A DNA stretch of 64,000 nt, taken from positions 496,001 through 560,000 of the forward strand of contig NZ_JHEL01000015.1 in the NCBI RefSeq assembly GCF_000710345.2, given 5' to 3'. How positions within the stretch are numbered: position 1 is the first letter of the stretch; every line of letters starts with the position of its first letter. The translations under genes were made by a program, and so were the position numbers. Of the stretch, positions 8,829 through 16,954 are shown piece by piece. This stretch comes from Curtobacterium sp. S6 (GTDB lineage Bacteria; Actinomycetota; Actinomycetes; Actinomycetales; Micrococcaceae). Below the pieces are notes generated by a model, which was not told the origin of the DNA, ran no database searches, and saw only the letters and a program-made list of their open reading frames with translations.

Positions 8829-8990
8829 ATGCCCGATAATACGTCCGCAGATCGTCCGCTCCCCGAGCAGTCCGCCGAGACACGAGGCGCTGAATCGCCC
8901 ACATCGGCCAGCACGCCCAACGCCGACAATTCCGCCAAAGGCAATAGTGACCAAACACTGCCGGTGATCACGAAGTCGATTCGGATTTAG
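8829..8990 (+). CDS. 53-residue hypothetical polar peptide
   Basis: A short frame starting MPDNTSADRPLPEQ and ending LPVITKSIRI. Its ATG is preceded by AAGGAGA with six-base spacing, and this site overlaps the stop codon of the preceding Tat protein gene, so it is very likely translated from the same mRNA. The first 43 residues are rich in Ser, Asn, Ala, Pro and Glu and probably disordered; the last ten are hydrophobic/basic. It has no cysteine, signal peptide or membrane segment. Function unknown. A strong terminator follows about 90 bases downstream, which defines a two-gene unit. Confidence 0.6.
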   Translation: MPDNTSADRPLPEQSAETRGAESPTSASTPNADNSAKGNSDQTLPVITKSIRI

Positions 8991-9081
8991 TCGCCCCCAG
9001 CCATCGGAAACGCCCTTGATGCCGGCGGGCTCTCAACGGACGCGCCTTAGCACCGACGGCAGGAACGGCGTCATACGAATG

Positions 9082-9119
9082 CGGCCCCGGTCAGGAACAT
9101 TCCTGGCCGGGGCCGTTTT
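9082..9119 (+). terminator. Rho-independent terminator
   Basis: A 15-bp stem (9082-9096 with 9101-9115, one G-U pair), a four-base loop ACAT and a TTTTC tail at 9116. It ends the transcript of the Tat-exported protein and the 53-residue peptide. Confidence 0.85.
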
Positions 9120-9218
9120 CTGCGAAGGGTATGCACAATGGTGTGCGTCTTTTTGACGGTAACGTTTGCGTCTTACCCTTTGTGCCGGTTTGCGGTCCGA
9201 CATTTCGGGTTTTTGCTG

Positions 9219-9294
9219 TGGTGCCCCAGGAGGGAGTCGAACCCCCGACCAAGAGATTAGAAGGCTCCTGCTCTATCCACTGAGCTACTGAGGC
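9219..9294 (-). tRNA. tRNA-Arg (anticodon UCU)
   Basis: Read on the minus strand, the acceptor GCCTCAG pairs with CTGGGGC; the D arm GCTCAGTGGATAGAGC, anticodon loop CTTCTAA (anticodon TCT) and T arm GGGGGTTCGACTCCC are all in place. The 3' CCA is encoded (9219-9221). It would decode AGA, a rare codon in a GC-rich genome. Confidence 0.95.
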
Positions 9295-9354
9295 GAGGCC
9301 GCTCGGGCCTCACCTAGAATACAGCGCCTGGCCCTCGCCCTCCACTCGCCGACC

Positions 9355-10884
9355 TCAGATGATGACGCTGGCCCGATGTTCCCGTCGGAAGACCCTTCGG
9401 GTCGAGGGATCGATGAACATGATGTACAGCCCGTACATCAAGGCGACGACGCCTGCCACGAGCCGTCCCATGTTCAGGTCCAGGCTGAGGTAAGGGAAGA
9501 CGTCGAGCTGGTCGGAGACCGCCCACATCATGAAGAACAGGGTCGTCAGCAGGAAGAAGTCCACGTGCCAGTCCGCCCTGATGCCGGTCACCGCAAAGAA
9601 CGGGATCAGCCACACGACGTACCAGGCCTGGATCATCGGGTTGAGCATGACCACCAGGGTCAGGCCGATGGTCAGCCGGCGAATGATCTTCTCGTCGCGG
9701 CCGACGAAAGCCAAAATGCCGGCGCCGAGCACCCCGATCATCTGGCCGACCTTGAAGACCAAAGATTGCAGGTCTCCGCCCGGCAGCCCCAGGGAGTCCC
9801 CCCACAACTTCACGAGGAATCCGAGCATGCCGACGGGGGCGTACCAAATCCACACGCCGCCGGTCGTCGACAGGGCACCCACCCAGTCGAAACCGAACCC
9901 GTTGGCCACGCCCATGGCCCACAGCTCGACCAGGGAGATGCCGGCGGTCAGGATCCAGTACACGAAGCGCCGGGGCCACGAGGCCCCACGCCCGGCCCAC
10001 AGGAGACCGATGAACGGGAGCACGAGCAACGCGATCGGCTTGACCGCGATGGCAATCGTCGTGATCGTGATTCCGGCGAGCCCGCCGGCGGTATTCCGCC
10101 ACCGGGCCGACACGTAGATCGCCGCGATCATCAGACCGATCATCAGCGCATCGTTATGCGCCGAGACCACGAAGTGAACCAGAAACATCGGGTTGGCCAG
10201 GCACAGCCAGGCGGCCCGCGTCGGGTTGACCCCGTGCATCCGGGCCAGCTTGGGAAGGAAAATCGCGATGAGGACGACCCCCAGGAGGGACACGCCCCGA
10301 AAAAGGTAGAAGGCGACGTCCGGCGAATCCCCTGCCACGCGCACCACCAGGTCCTCGATCCAGAGGAAGACGGGCCCGTACGGCGGCGGGGACTGGCTCC
10401 AGAGCTGATCGGCGCCGTTCTGGAGAAAGTTATTGACCGAGGACACACCGGACTCATACGGATTCAGCCCGGACTGATAAACACGGCCCTGCGCAAAATA
10501 CGAATACACGTCGCGGCTGAACAACGGAAACGCGACCAATAAAGGCGCCGTCCAACTGACGATGGCGGCGGTAACCCACCTGGTCGCCGATTTTTCGGCC
10601 CAGTTCACCTTTTGGCTCAGGCGCATCCACTCTCGCGTCAGCGCCATGGCACCGACGGCGGTGATCACGATGCACAGCACCACCGCCCCATCGGTATACC
10701 GGAGGGAAATGACCCAATCCTTGAGGCGCAATTGCGAGATCGGAGCGAGCCAGCCGATGCCGAAGGACCCGACCATCATCATCAGGGACCCGATCGTCCC
10801 GAAGATGACCGTTCGCAAGGGGCTTCGCTGAACAAACCGCGGTTCTTTGGGCCGTCGTTGCCGAAGCCGTGCGCTGTGGCTCAC
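9355..10884 (-). CDS. mptB: Polyprenol-phosphate-mannose-dependent mannosyltransferase, MptB-like
   Basis: A 509-residue polytopic membrane protein of the GT-C type, with about a dozen hydrophobic segments. The conserved extracytoplasmic loop SRDVYSYFAQGRVYQSG with NPYE follows the second or third helix; the RD pair is the metal/sugar-phosphate binding signature. Later come LPKLARMHGVNP and VVSAHNDALM, typical of the alpha-1,6-mannosyltransferase MptB, which extends the mannan core of lipomannan using polyprenyl-phosphomannose. GTG 10884 is chosen because AGGGGG lies about five bases upstream; a frame to 10923 is longer but unsupported. It is divergent from orn and converges toward tRNA-Arg. 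Confidence 0.85.
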   Translation of the reverse strand: MSHSARLRQRRPKEPRFVQRSPLRTVIFGTIGSLMMMVGSFGIGWLAPISQLRLKDWVISLRYTDGAVVLCIVITAVGAMALTREWMRLSQKVNWAEKSATRWVTAAIVSWTAPLLVAFPLFSRDVYSYFAQGRVYQSGLNPYESGVSSVNNFLQNGADQLWSQSPPPYGPVFLWIEDLVVRVAGDSPDVAFYLFRGVSLLGVVLIAIFLPKLARMHGVNPTRAAWLCLANPMFLVHFVVSAHNDALMIGLMIAAIYVSARWRNTAGGLAGITITTIAIAVKPIALLVLPFIGLLWAGRGASWPRRFVYWILTAGISLVELWAMGVANGFGFDWVGALSTTGGVWIWYAPVGMLGFLVKLWGDSLGLPGGDLQSLVFKVGQMIGVLGAGILAFVGRDEKIIRRLTIGLTLVVMLNPMIQAWYVVWLIPFFAVTGIRADWHVDFFLLTTLFFMMWAVSDQLDVFPYLSLDLNMGRLVAGVVALMYGLYIMFIDPSTRRVFRREHRASVII

Positions 10885-11014
10885 GCTTCCCCCTGCCGTG
10901 TATCGAATCGTGTTTCGCCGCAACCGCTGTCGAGGCTCCGAACGATTTTACAGGTTGCCCAACTCATTCTCGTCGGGGGCTTCCCGAGGCACCCGGGCGC
11001 GGTAGGTTGTCATT

Positions 11015-11635
11015 GTGTCTATTTCAAATGAACGAATCGTATGGATCGACTGTGAGATGACCGGTTTGGATCTGGCGCACGATGCCCTGATCGAAGTCGC
11101 GGTCCTCATCACGGACGGTGAGTTGAATATTCTCGACGACGGACTCGACGTCGTGATCAAGCCCGAACAGGCAGCGGTCGAGCAGATGAACGACTTTGTC
11201 CGCACCATGCACACGACCTCGGGCCTTCTCGACGAGCTGGGCAACGGCATGACCATGAGCGAGGCCGAAGAGCAGGTGCTCGATCACATCAAGAAGTACG
11301 TACCCGAGCCCGCCAAGGCTCAGCTGGGCGGAAACTCGGTCGGAACCGACAAGACGTTCCTCGTCCGCGACATGCCGCAGGTCATCGACCACCTGCACTA
11401 CCGCATCATCGACGTCTCCACGATCAAAGAGCTCTCGCGCCGCTGGTACCCGAGGGCTTACTACCAGTCCCCCGAAAAGACCGGCAATCACCGCGCCCTC
11501 GGCGATATCCGAGATTCCATCACCGAGCTGCGGTATTACCGTGAGGCCGTCTTTGTCCCCCAGCCCGGACCGGATTCGGAGGCGGCACGTGCCGTGGCCC
11601 AGCGCGTGAGCGGGGCTTCCTCGACCGACGGCTGA
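11015..11635 (+). CDS. orn: Oligoribonuclease
   Basis: A 206-residue 3'-5' exoribonuclease that degrades two- to five-base RNA fragments, including pGpG, to mononucleotides. DEDDh motifs are visible: WIDCEMTGLD (Exo I, Asp and Glu), the central aspartate region LVRDMPQVIDHLHYR, and HRALGDIRDSI (His and Asp of Exo III). The start GTG 11015 gives MSISNERIVWIDCEMTG, the family N-terminus. Length is slightly above the E. coli enzyme because of a short C-terminal tail. It is divergent from mptB and followed by tRNA-His with its own promoter. Confidence 0.96.
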   Translation: MSISNERIVWIDCEMTGLDLAHDALIEVAVLITDGELNILDDGLDVVIKPEQAAVEQMNDFVRTMHTTSGLLDELGNGMTMSEAEEQVLDHIKKYVPEPAKAQLGGNSVGTDKTFLVRDMPQVIDHLHYRIIDVSTIKELSRRWYPRAYYQSPEKTGNHRALGDIRDSITELRYYREAVFVPQPGPDSEAARAVAQRVSGASSTDG

Positions 11636-11692
11636 ATGAGCACGCCGTCGGACGCGGTGTGAGAGTTATCACCCGTTCGGACGCCCCTCGAA

Positions 11693-11722
11693 TTGGCCCG
11701 TCCGGCGCGGCTCATGTAAGCT
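11693..11722 (+). promoter_or_regulatory. Candidate tRNA-His promoter
   Basis: TTGGCC (11693-11698) and TAAGCT (11717-11722) are separated by 18 bases, about 55 bases before the mature tRNA-His. It is a sigma-70-like arrangement with a partial consensus match, so only suggestive. Confidence 0.35.
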
Positions 11723-11775
11723 CTTATTCGTTGTCCGATCGCGGGCCCACAGGGTCATGAGATCGTCGACGGCGT

Positions 11776-11852
11776 GGTGGGCGTAGCTCAGTCGGCAGAG
11801 CGCCTGGTTGTGGTCCAGGAGGTCGCGGGTTCAAACCCCGTCGCTCACCCCA
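11776..11852 (+). tRNA. tRNA-His (anticodon GUG)
   Basis: The acceptor GTGGGCG (11777-11783) pairs with CGCTCAC (11842-11848). The extra G-1 at 11776 opposite C73 is the tRNA-His identity pair. The D arm GCTCAGTCGGCAGAGC, anticodon loop with GTG in GGTTGTGGTCC, and T arm GCGGGTTCAAACCCCGT are complete. CCA is encoded. Confidence 0.96.
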
Positions 11853-11858
11853 GCACGA

Positions 11859-11907
11859 TGAGGCCCCGCCTCGGTCCCTCCGGATCGAGGCGGGGCCTCA
11901 TTCTTTT
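11859..11907 (+). terminator. Rho-independent terminator after tRNA-His
   Basis: A 15-bp perfect stem (11859-11873 with 11886-11900), a 12-base loop, and tail TTCTTTT. It begins six bases after the tRNA and also faces the end of the convergent bioN gene. Confidence 0.9.
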
Positions 11908-11940
11908 AACCCTGATCCTCACCGGTCTCGGGCCGAGCCG

Positions 11941-12558
11941 TCACTCCTCAACATCCTCGTGGTCGCCGATCCCCCTGGCCTCCAGCGCGTCGCCCACCTG
12001 ATCCGCGTGTTGCAAGGTCAGGATCAGCATCGGCATGACCCAGGCCCAGGGCGCGATGCGGACTCCCCTGGCGGTTTGCGCATCCCTGACGTCACGGACG
12101 ATGCTGCCGAGCTGATTGACCGAGGTCAGGGTCAGCGCCATCGCCAGACCGACGCGTTCCGGGTTGAGCCCCAATCTGCGGAACGGACCCAGCACCCGCT
12201 CGCACGTCTCGATCATCCCGTGGACGGGAGTGGTCCTCGTGATCACCTGTGCCAGCAACACGATCGACACCACGCGCACGGTGTTGCGCACGGCGTCCAT
12301 CGGATCGAGGAAGATCAACTGCGTGACGAGGAGAAAGACCACCAACAGGGCCACCCCGCGAAGGTCTTTCAGAAAGGTCCGGGCTCCGAGACCGGCCACC
12401 CCGTAGCCCACGATGGGGAGAATCACGCAGATCACGATGGTCGCCCAAGTCGCGGGCGCGAAGGAGAGCCCCAAGGCGATCGCGGCGAAGATCACGAGTT
12501 TCAGTCCGGTGGGCAACCGGTGAATCGGGCTGTGCCCCGGCTGGTAGAGCGAAATCAT
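11941..12558 (-). CDS. bioN: ECF transporter T component of the biotin transporter (EcfT/BioN)
   Basis: A 205-residue membrane protein with four to six helices that links the substrate-binding protein BioY to the ATPase BioM in an energy-coupling-factor transporter. Both short coupling motifs of EcfT proteins are present in the cytoplasmic helices: TARG (in DAQTARGVR) and EARG (in DALEARGIG). The N-terminus SLYQPGHSPIHRLPTGLKL is typical. Its ATG overlaps the bioM TGA (ATGA, 12555-12558), so translation is coupled. It is the last gene of the five-gene bioY operon, whose end faces the tRNA-His terminator. Confidence 0.9.
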   Translation of the reverse strand: MISLYQPGHSPIHRLPTGLKLVIFAAIALGLSFAPATWATIVICVILPIVGYGVAGLGARTFLKDLRGVALLVVFLLVTQLIFLDPMDAVRNTVRVVSIVLLAQVITRTTPVHGMIETCERVLGPFRRLGLNPERVGLAMALTLTSVNQLGSIVRDVRDAQTARGVRIAPWAWVMPMLILTLQHADQVGDALEARGIGDHEDVEE

Positions 12559-13247
12559 CCGAGGATCTCCTCGTAGCGAGCGATGACGTCGCCCGGGTCG
12601 CCCTGCGCCTCGATCCGCCCCTCGGCGACGAGAACCGCCTCATCGCACCGGCGCGCGAGGTCGAGATCGTGCGTCACGAGGATGACCTGCGGCGCGGCGG
12701 GCTCCAGGAGCCTGTCGGCGATGATGCGCCGGTGCCTCGCGTCCAGGAGGCTCGTGGGCTCATCCGCGATGACCAGCCCCGGCTGACCCACCAGAACCGA
12801 GCACAGGGCCAACCGCTGCATCTGGCCGCTCGAGAGAGAGTGGCACGGTCGATCCGCCAGCTCCACCAGCTCGTGGTGCTCGATCGCGTCGTTTACGCGG
12901 CGTTCGATCTCGCTCTTGGACAGTTTCCGCCCGCGCAGGGTCAGGGCGACGTCCTCGCGAACCGTCGGCATGATGACCTGGGCCGCGGGGTTGGCGAAGA
13001 CGAAGCCGACCTCTCGGCGCAGCTTCTTCAGGTCCGCGACCGCGTCGATGCCGTTGACGTGCACGGTTCCCTCGGCCGGGGCGACCAGGCCGGCGAGCGT
13101 CTTGGCCAGGGTCGACTTGCCCGATCCGTTCTCGCCGATAATGGCCGTTCGGGGCGCCCGAAGATCGATGTTGATATCCCGCAATAAGGTGGTAGGGCCC
13201 TGCTGACCGTCCACGCGGACGTGCATCGAGCCGATGCTGATAGTCAT
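12555..13247 (-). CDS. bioM: ECF transporter ATPase of the biotin transporter (BioM)
   Basis: A 230-residue ABC ATPase that energises biotin uptake with BioN and BioY. Motifs: Walker A GENGSGKST, Q-loop region VGFVFANPAAQVIMPT, signature LSSGQMQRL, Walker B LVIADEPTSLLD and switch His in VTHDLDLA. The real start is ATG 13247 (MTISIGSMHVRVD), not the long upstream extension: it overlaps the thiolase TGA by four bases (13244-13247). The LSSGQ signature with a single small domain is usual for group I ECF ATPases. Expression should follow the BioQ-like operator upstream of bioY. Confidence 0.92.
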   Translation of the reverse strand: MTISIGSMHVRVDGQQGPTTLLRDINIDLRAPRTAIIGENGSGKSTLAKTLAGLVAPAEGTVHVNGIDAVADLKKLRREVGFVFANPAAQVIMPTVREDVALTLRGRKLSKSEIERRVNDAIEHHELVELADRPCHSLSSGQMQRLALCSVLVGQPGLVIADEPTSLLDARHRRIIADRLLEPAAPQVILVTHDLDLARRCDEAVLVAEGRIEAQGDPGDVIARYEEILG

Positions 13248-14365
13248 TCCGTGTACTCCATCATTAATGCCGATCCCATGCCGCCGCCGATCGCGCAGGC
13301 GGCCACTCCCACAGAGCCCGGCCCCTCTGACCGCAGGCGGTGCGCCAACCGCACGACGGCGGCCGCCCCGGAGGCGCCCCAGGGATGTCCGAGCGCGAGG
13401 GCTCCGCCCCACGCGTTGACCCGGGGGTCGATGTTCTCACCGTCGGTCAGGCCCAGCTCATCCAGGACAGCCAGGGTTTGCGCGGCGAAAGCCTCCACGA
13501 TCTCCACGGCCGCCACCGACCCAAGGAATACTCCCGCTTGATCCATAACCCTCTGAATGGCCGCAACGGGCAAGATCCCGGGTAAGGCGGGGTCCCCACC
13601 GGTCAGCGTCGAGGCCCGAATGATCCATCGCGGGCCGGAAGCCTCGGACTCGGGACGCAGGATCACCGCGGCGGCCCCATCGGAAATCCGGGCCGCGGTC
13701 GCGGGCGTCACCGTCGCGTCCTCGCCCTTCCTCACCGGATGGAAGCGAGCGACGGTTTCCGCCGTCATCCGTCTCGGTCCGTCGTCGAGGATCTCCTCGC
13801 CCGTCGCGGGGTCGTGGAAGCGGGCGAGTTCGTCGCCGACCCTTCCCTCCGATTCCACGGCCAAGGCGTGGCTCCGCACGGCGTACAGATCCTGCCGACG
13901 CCTCGACACACCCTTGACCCGCGCCAGGTGATCGGCCGCGTCGATCATGTCCGGGTCGGCGAAGCCTTCCGGCGCGAACGGCGCCCTGGCAAAGGGTTCA
14001 CCGCCATTCGAACGCACGGGCGCCGTGCTGGCCGATTCGGCGCCGCCGGCCGCAACGACCTCGCCCGTGCCGAGGACGTGTTGCGCGCCCTGCATCACGG
14101 CGACCATGCCCGAGCCGCACTGGGCGTCAATCCCCCACCCGACGCATCCCGTGCCAAATCCCGCGGCCAAGGCGGCATTGCGCCCGAGGTTTCCGCCCGG
14201 TCCCGTGCAATTGCCTAGCATCACCGTGTCGGGACAGGTGGCGGCTTCTTCGGCCACGTGCCGCAACGCACGACCGGCAAGCTGATCGACGCTGTAGCTC
14301 GCCAGCCCCCGCGACCTTCCGGTGAACGGGGTGCGCGCGGCGGCGATGATGGCGACCTCGTGCAT
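13244..14365 (-). CDS. Thiolase family protein in the biotin operon (YhfS-like)
   Basis: A 373-residue thiolase. Catalytic features of the acetyl-CoA acetyltransferase family are intact: Cys in AQCGSGMV, His in ALGHPWGASGA and the second Cys in ACAIGGGMGSA. The start ATG 14365 (MHEVAIIAAARTPFTG) is preceded by AAGGAGA. It lies between an acyl-CoA ligase and bioM, with ATGA coupling to bioM. B. subtilis has a comparable set (yhfU bioY-like, yhfT ligase, yhfS thiolase) under biotin control, and the role there is also unclear. A function in making or salvaging a pimeloyl-type biotin precursor is inference; ordinary beta-oxidation is the alternative. Confidence 0.85.
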   Translation of the reverse strand: MHEVAIIAAARTPFTGRSRGLASYSVDQLAGRALRHVAEEAATCPDTVMLGNCTGPGGNLGRNAALAAGFGTGCVGWGIDAQCGSGMVAVMQGAQHVLGTGEVVAAGGAESASTAPVRSNGGEPFARAPFAPEGFADPDMIDAADHLARVKGVSRRRQDLYAVRSHALAVESEGRVGDELARFHDPATGEEILDDGPRRMTAETVARFHPVRKGEDATVTPATAARISDGAAAVILRPESEASGPRWIIRASTLTGGDPALPGILPVAAIQRVMDQAGVFLGSVAAVEIVEAFAAQTLAVLDELGLTDGENIDPRVNAWGGALALGHPWGASGAAAVVRLAHRLRSEGPGSVGVAACAIGGGMGSALMMEYTE

Positions 14366-14388
14366 GCGGGATCTCCTTCGCATTGTGG

Positions 14389-15528
14389 TCACTGGCCGAT
14401 ATCGGGTCGGATCTCCGCCAGCCTTAAAAATTCTTCGGGCGAGAGCCGCCGGATCTTTCCGGCGGAGGTCCTCGGCAAGGTACGGACGATCTTCCACCGA
14501 CGCGGTCGTTCCGCGGGGCTCAGCGCGGCCGCCGCCTCATTTTTAAGGAACGCCTCATCGACGCGTCCCTCAATCTCCAGGGCCGCGGCGACCAGCATCC
14601 CGGCCCGCCGGCTCGGCACCCCGACCACCAGCGAGGCTCTCACCCCCGGTAATCCGTTGAGCACCGCTTCCACGTCCGCGGGAATCACGGTGGCCCCTGC
14701 CGTCAGGATGGCGTCGTCATCGCGCCCGTGCATCACCAGACGCCCCGCGTTCAGGCTCGCCCGGTCGCCGACCGTCGCCCACGACCCGTCTCGCCTCCAG
14801 TTTCCGTCCCCGCCGATGGAGCTCAGCGCCATCTGCTGGGTCTTGACCCATAGCACCCCGTCGCGGATGTCGACCTCGACGCCTTCGAAGATCTCCGCGC
14901 CGTCTCCGGCGTCGACGGCGATCAGACTGAATTCCGACGCGCCCACGTAGCCGTAAACGGATATCCCGTGCCGTTCGGCCCGCGACCTAAGCTCCGCCGG
15001 CAGACGATCCCCGCCCACCAGAGCCACTCGGAGCCGGCTGGGGCATCCGGCGTCGAGGAGATCGACGGCGTCGCTGAGGTGCCACGGTGTGCCGTGCAAA
15101 ACCGTGGCATCGAGAATATCGGCGGCACCCAGGCGAGAGTGCTGGGGAACCGAAAACTCGAAACCGGTATGCGCGGCGTGGGAAGCGGCGAAGGTCGCCA
15201 TCGATGAGACCGGGTGGACCGGTATCAGCATGCGGTCGTCGGCGCCGATCCCGGTCACCTCGTTCAGGCGCGGATAGGCCACGTCCCAGGAGCGCTGGGT
15301 CCGCACGATAATCCGGGGGCGCCCCGTGCTTCCGGACGTCAGCACGGCCCAATCGGCCTCGTCCGGTATATCGGCATCCACGGCCGCGTCGACCAGCTCC
15401 CGCCAGCGAGTCTCCGACCACCGCTCGTCACCGACGAGGGGCACCCCGCCCGCCGCGCGAACCGCCAAGGCTTGCCGCAGAATCTGCCCGTGGTCAGGCC
15501 CTCGAAGCGGCGTCAGGCGGGAATTCAC
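14389..15528 (-). CDS. AMP-forming acyl-CoA ligase in the biotin operon (YhfT-like, compact)
   Basis: A 379-residue ANL-superfamily adenylating enzyme, shorter than the usual 480-550 residues and closer to MenE-type ligases. The P-loop is LTSGSTGRPR, followed by the region VYGYVGASEF where the family has its A5 motif, GRLVMHGRDDDAI (A8 hinge), and a C-terminal TSAGKIRR that supplies the catalytic Lys. The start GTG 15528 overlaps the bioY TGA (GTGA, 15525-15528), so the two genes are translationally coupled; frames extending further upstream lie inside bioY. Together with the thiolase it probably handles an acyl-CoA connected with biotin or its precursor. The substrate is unknown. Confidence 0.82.
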   Translation of the reverse strand: MNSRLTPLRGPDHGQILRQALAVRAAGGVPLVGDERWSETRWRELVDAAVDADIPDEADWAVLTSGSTGRPRIIVRTQRSWDVAYPRLNEVTGIGADDRMLIPVHPVSSMATFAASHAAHTGFEFSVPQHSRLGAADILDATVLHGTPWHLSDAVDLLDAGCPSRLRVALVGGDRLPAELRSRAERHGISVYGYVGASEFSLIAVDAGDGAEIFEGVEVDIRDGVLWVKTQQMALSSIGGDGNWRRDGSWATVGDRASLNAGRLVMHGRDDDAILTAGATVIPADVEAVLNGLPGVRASLVVGVPSRRAGMLVAAALEIEGRVDEAFLKNEAAAALSPAERPRRWKIVRTLPRTSAGKIRRLSPEEFLRLAEIRPDIGQ

Positions 15529-16121
15529 CGCTGGAACGCCCTCGGATATGCCTTCCAGAGGGACATCGTCACGAGGCACGCGATCACCAGCTTGATCAGA
15601 TCGCCCGGGATGAAGGCCAGGGAAGAGATCGCGGCCTGACCGATCGACATGCCCGCGACCGCGGCCTGGACGGGGATGCCCACGGCGTAAATCGCGACGA
15701 TTCCGCCCAGCAGGCACCCCACGATCGACTTGGCCCAGGTTGGCCGGCCGTTGCCGGAACGCATGACCCAGCCGATGACGGCCGCGCCCAGTATCCAGGA
15801 GACGAGATAGCCGGCGCTCGGGCCGACGAACACGCCGAGCCCGCCGCGTCCCCCGGAGAGCAACGGAAGACCGATGGCGACCAGGACGAGGAACAAGAGC
15901 ATCGAGGCGGCCCCGCGCAGCGGACCGAGAATCGCGCCGGCCAGCATCACTCCCAGGGTCTGCGCCGTGATCGGCACGAGGCCCGGCAAGGGGATGCTTC
16001 CGGGCAGCCCCAAGACCGCCACGAGGGCCGCGAAGACGGCGACGTAGGCGATCGATCGCCCCGTGGACGAGCGTGTTGCCGACTCGATGCGCGGCTGACG
16101 ACTGCGGGACACTGTATTCAT
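15525..16121 (-). CDS. bioY: Biotin transporter substrate-binding protein BioY
   Basis: A 198-residue membrane protein with six hydrophobic helices that binds biotin as the S component of an ECF transporter. Typical features: PLPGLVPITAQTLGVMLAG in the first third, and GPSAGYLVSW, the conserved BioY signature. The ATG at 16121 is followed by a basic N-terminus (SRSRQPRIESATR); a longer frame up to 16319 crosses the promoter region. It is the first gene of bioY-ligase-thiolase-bioM-bioN. A BioQ-like palindrome lies about 80 bases upstream, overlapping a TATTCT hexamer. Confidence 0.93.
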   Translation of the reverse strand: MNTVSRSRQPRIESATRSSTGRSIAYVAVFAALVAVLGLPGSIPLPGLVPITAQTLGVMLAGAILGPLRGAASMLLFLVLVAIGLPLLSGGRGGLGVFVGPSAGYLVSWILGAAVIGWVMRSGNGRPTWAKSIVGCLLGGIVAIYAVGIPVQAAVAGMSIGQAAISSLAFIPGDLIKLVIACLVTMSLWKAYPRAFQR

Positions 16122-16199
16122 ACTGAACTCCGTTTCGCTGAACACCGCCCCTCGGTGCGGGCGGAACCGTTCGGGGCGGAGGACCTCGACCCCATTTTT

Positions 16200-16217
16200 T
16201 GAACGGTGTTCAGAATA
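16200..16217 (-). promoter_or_regulatory. BioQ-like operator and -10 box for the bioY operon
   Basis: TGAACGGTGTTCA (16200-16212) is a perfect palindrome TGAAC-N3-GTTCA and matches the TetR-type BioQ operator described in Corynebacterium (TGAAC-N3-GTTAC) at nine of ten fixed positions. On the minus strand it directly follows, and shares one base with, TATTCT (16217-16212), a -10-like hexamer, so a bound repressor would block initiation. A second, weaker copy (TGAAC-TCC-GTTTC, 16124-16136) sits just before the bioY ATG. Confidence 0.7.
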
Positions 16218-16330
16218 CCTGAGAATTTCACCGGGTGCTTCCAGGACGCCGGGGCCCTCCGACGTGCGGCCTCGAAACGGGATTGGATACGCTGGGATCC
16301 GTTCATTCCTCACACCCATCTGGAGCCCCC

Positions 16331-16912
16331 ATGACCATTCGCCCCATCGTGATCACCGGTGAACCCGTCCTGCACTCGCCCACGCGCCACGTCACCGACT
16401 TCGACGATGACCTCAGGGCCTTGATCGCGGACATGTTCGAGACCATGGACCGCGCGCACGGCGTCGGCCTCGCGGCAACCCAGGTGGGTGTGCCCCTCCG
16501 CCTCTTCACTTTCACGTACGACAACGACGACGACGCGCCCAACCGGGGCGTCCTCGTGAACCCCCAGCTGACGCTCGGCAAGATCTCTGAGGTCGCTCCC
16601 GACAAGGACGAGGAGGCAGAAGGTTGCCTCTCCGTGCCCGGCCTGGCGTACCCCCTGAAGCGTGCCGAGTGGATTCACATGAAAGCCCAGGACGAGTTCG
16701 GTGCGGTCGTCGAGTTCGACGCGACCGGCTGGTTTGCCCGGGTCATGCAACACGAGACGGACCACCTCGACGGGAAACTCTACGTGGATCGGCTCAACGA
16801 CCGATGGAGCCGCAAAGCACGGAAGAGAATCAAGGCGGAAGGCTGGGGCGTCCCCGGCCAAACGTGGATGCCGGGCGTGGATGAGGACCCCTTCGGTCAC
16901 GACGAAGATTAA
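16331..16912 (+). CDS. def: Peptide deformylase
   Basis: A 193-residue metallo-enzyme that removes the N-formyl group from new proteins at the ribosome. All three motifs are present: GVGLAATQVG, EGCLSVPG (metal Cys) and QHETDHLDG (HExxH metal His and catalytic Glu). The start ATG 16331 has TGGAG five bases before it and gives MTIRPIVITGEPVLH. A C-terminal tail (GQTWMPGVDEDPFGHDED) is longer than in E. coli and typical of actinobacterial enzymes. It is a single gene, divergent from bioY and convergent with yaaA. Confidence 0.96.
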   Translation: MTIRPIVITGEPVLHSPTRHVTDFDDDLRALIADMFETMDRAHGVGLAATQVGVPLRLFTFTYDNDDDAPNRGVLVNPQLTLGKISEVAPDKDEEAEGCLSVPGLAYPLKRAEWIHMKAQDEFGAVVEFDATGWFARVMQHETDHLDGKLYVDRLNDRWSRKARKRIKAEGWGVPGQTWMPGVDEDPFGHDED

Positions 16913-16954
16913 ACGTTGACTTGACGTTCAGGGGACTCGATCGCCCGAACGTCC

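Noticed and set aside
9376..10542. Plus-strand open frame opposite the mannosyltransferase, rich in His, Asp and Gln
   Set aside because: The composition is that of an antisense frame of a membrane protein; the hydrophobic helices and GT-C motifs on the minus strand are the real gene.
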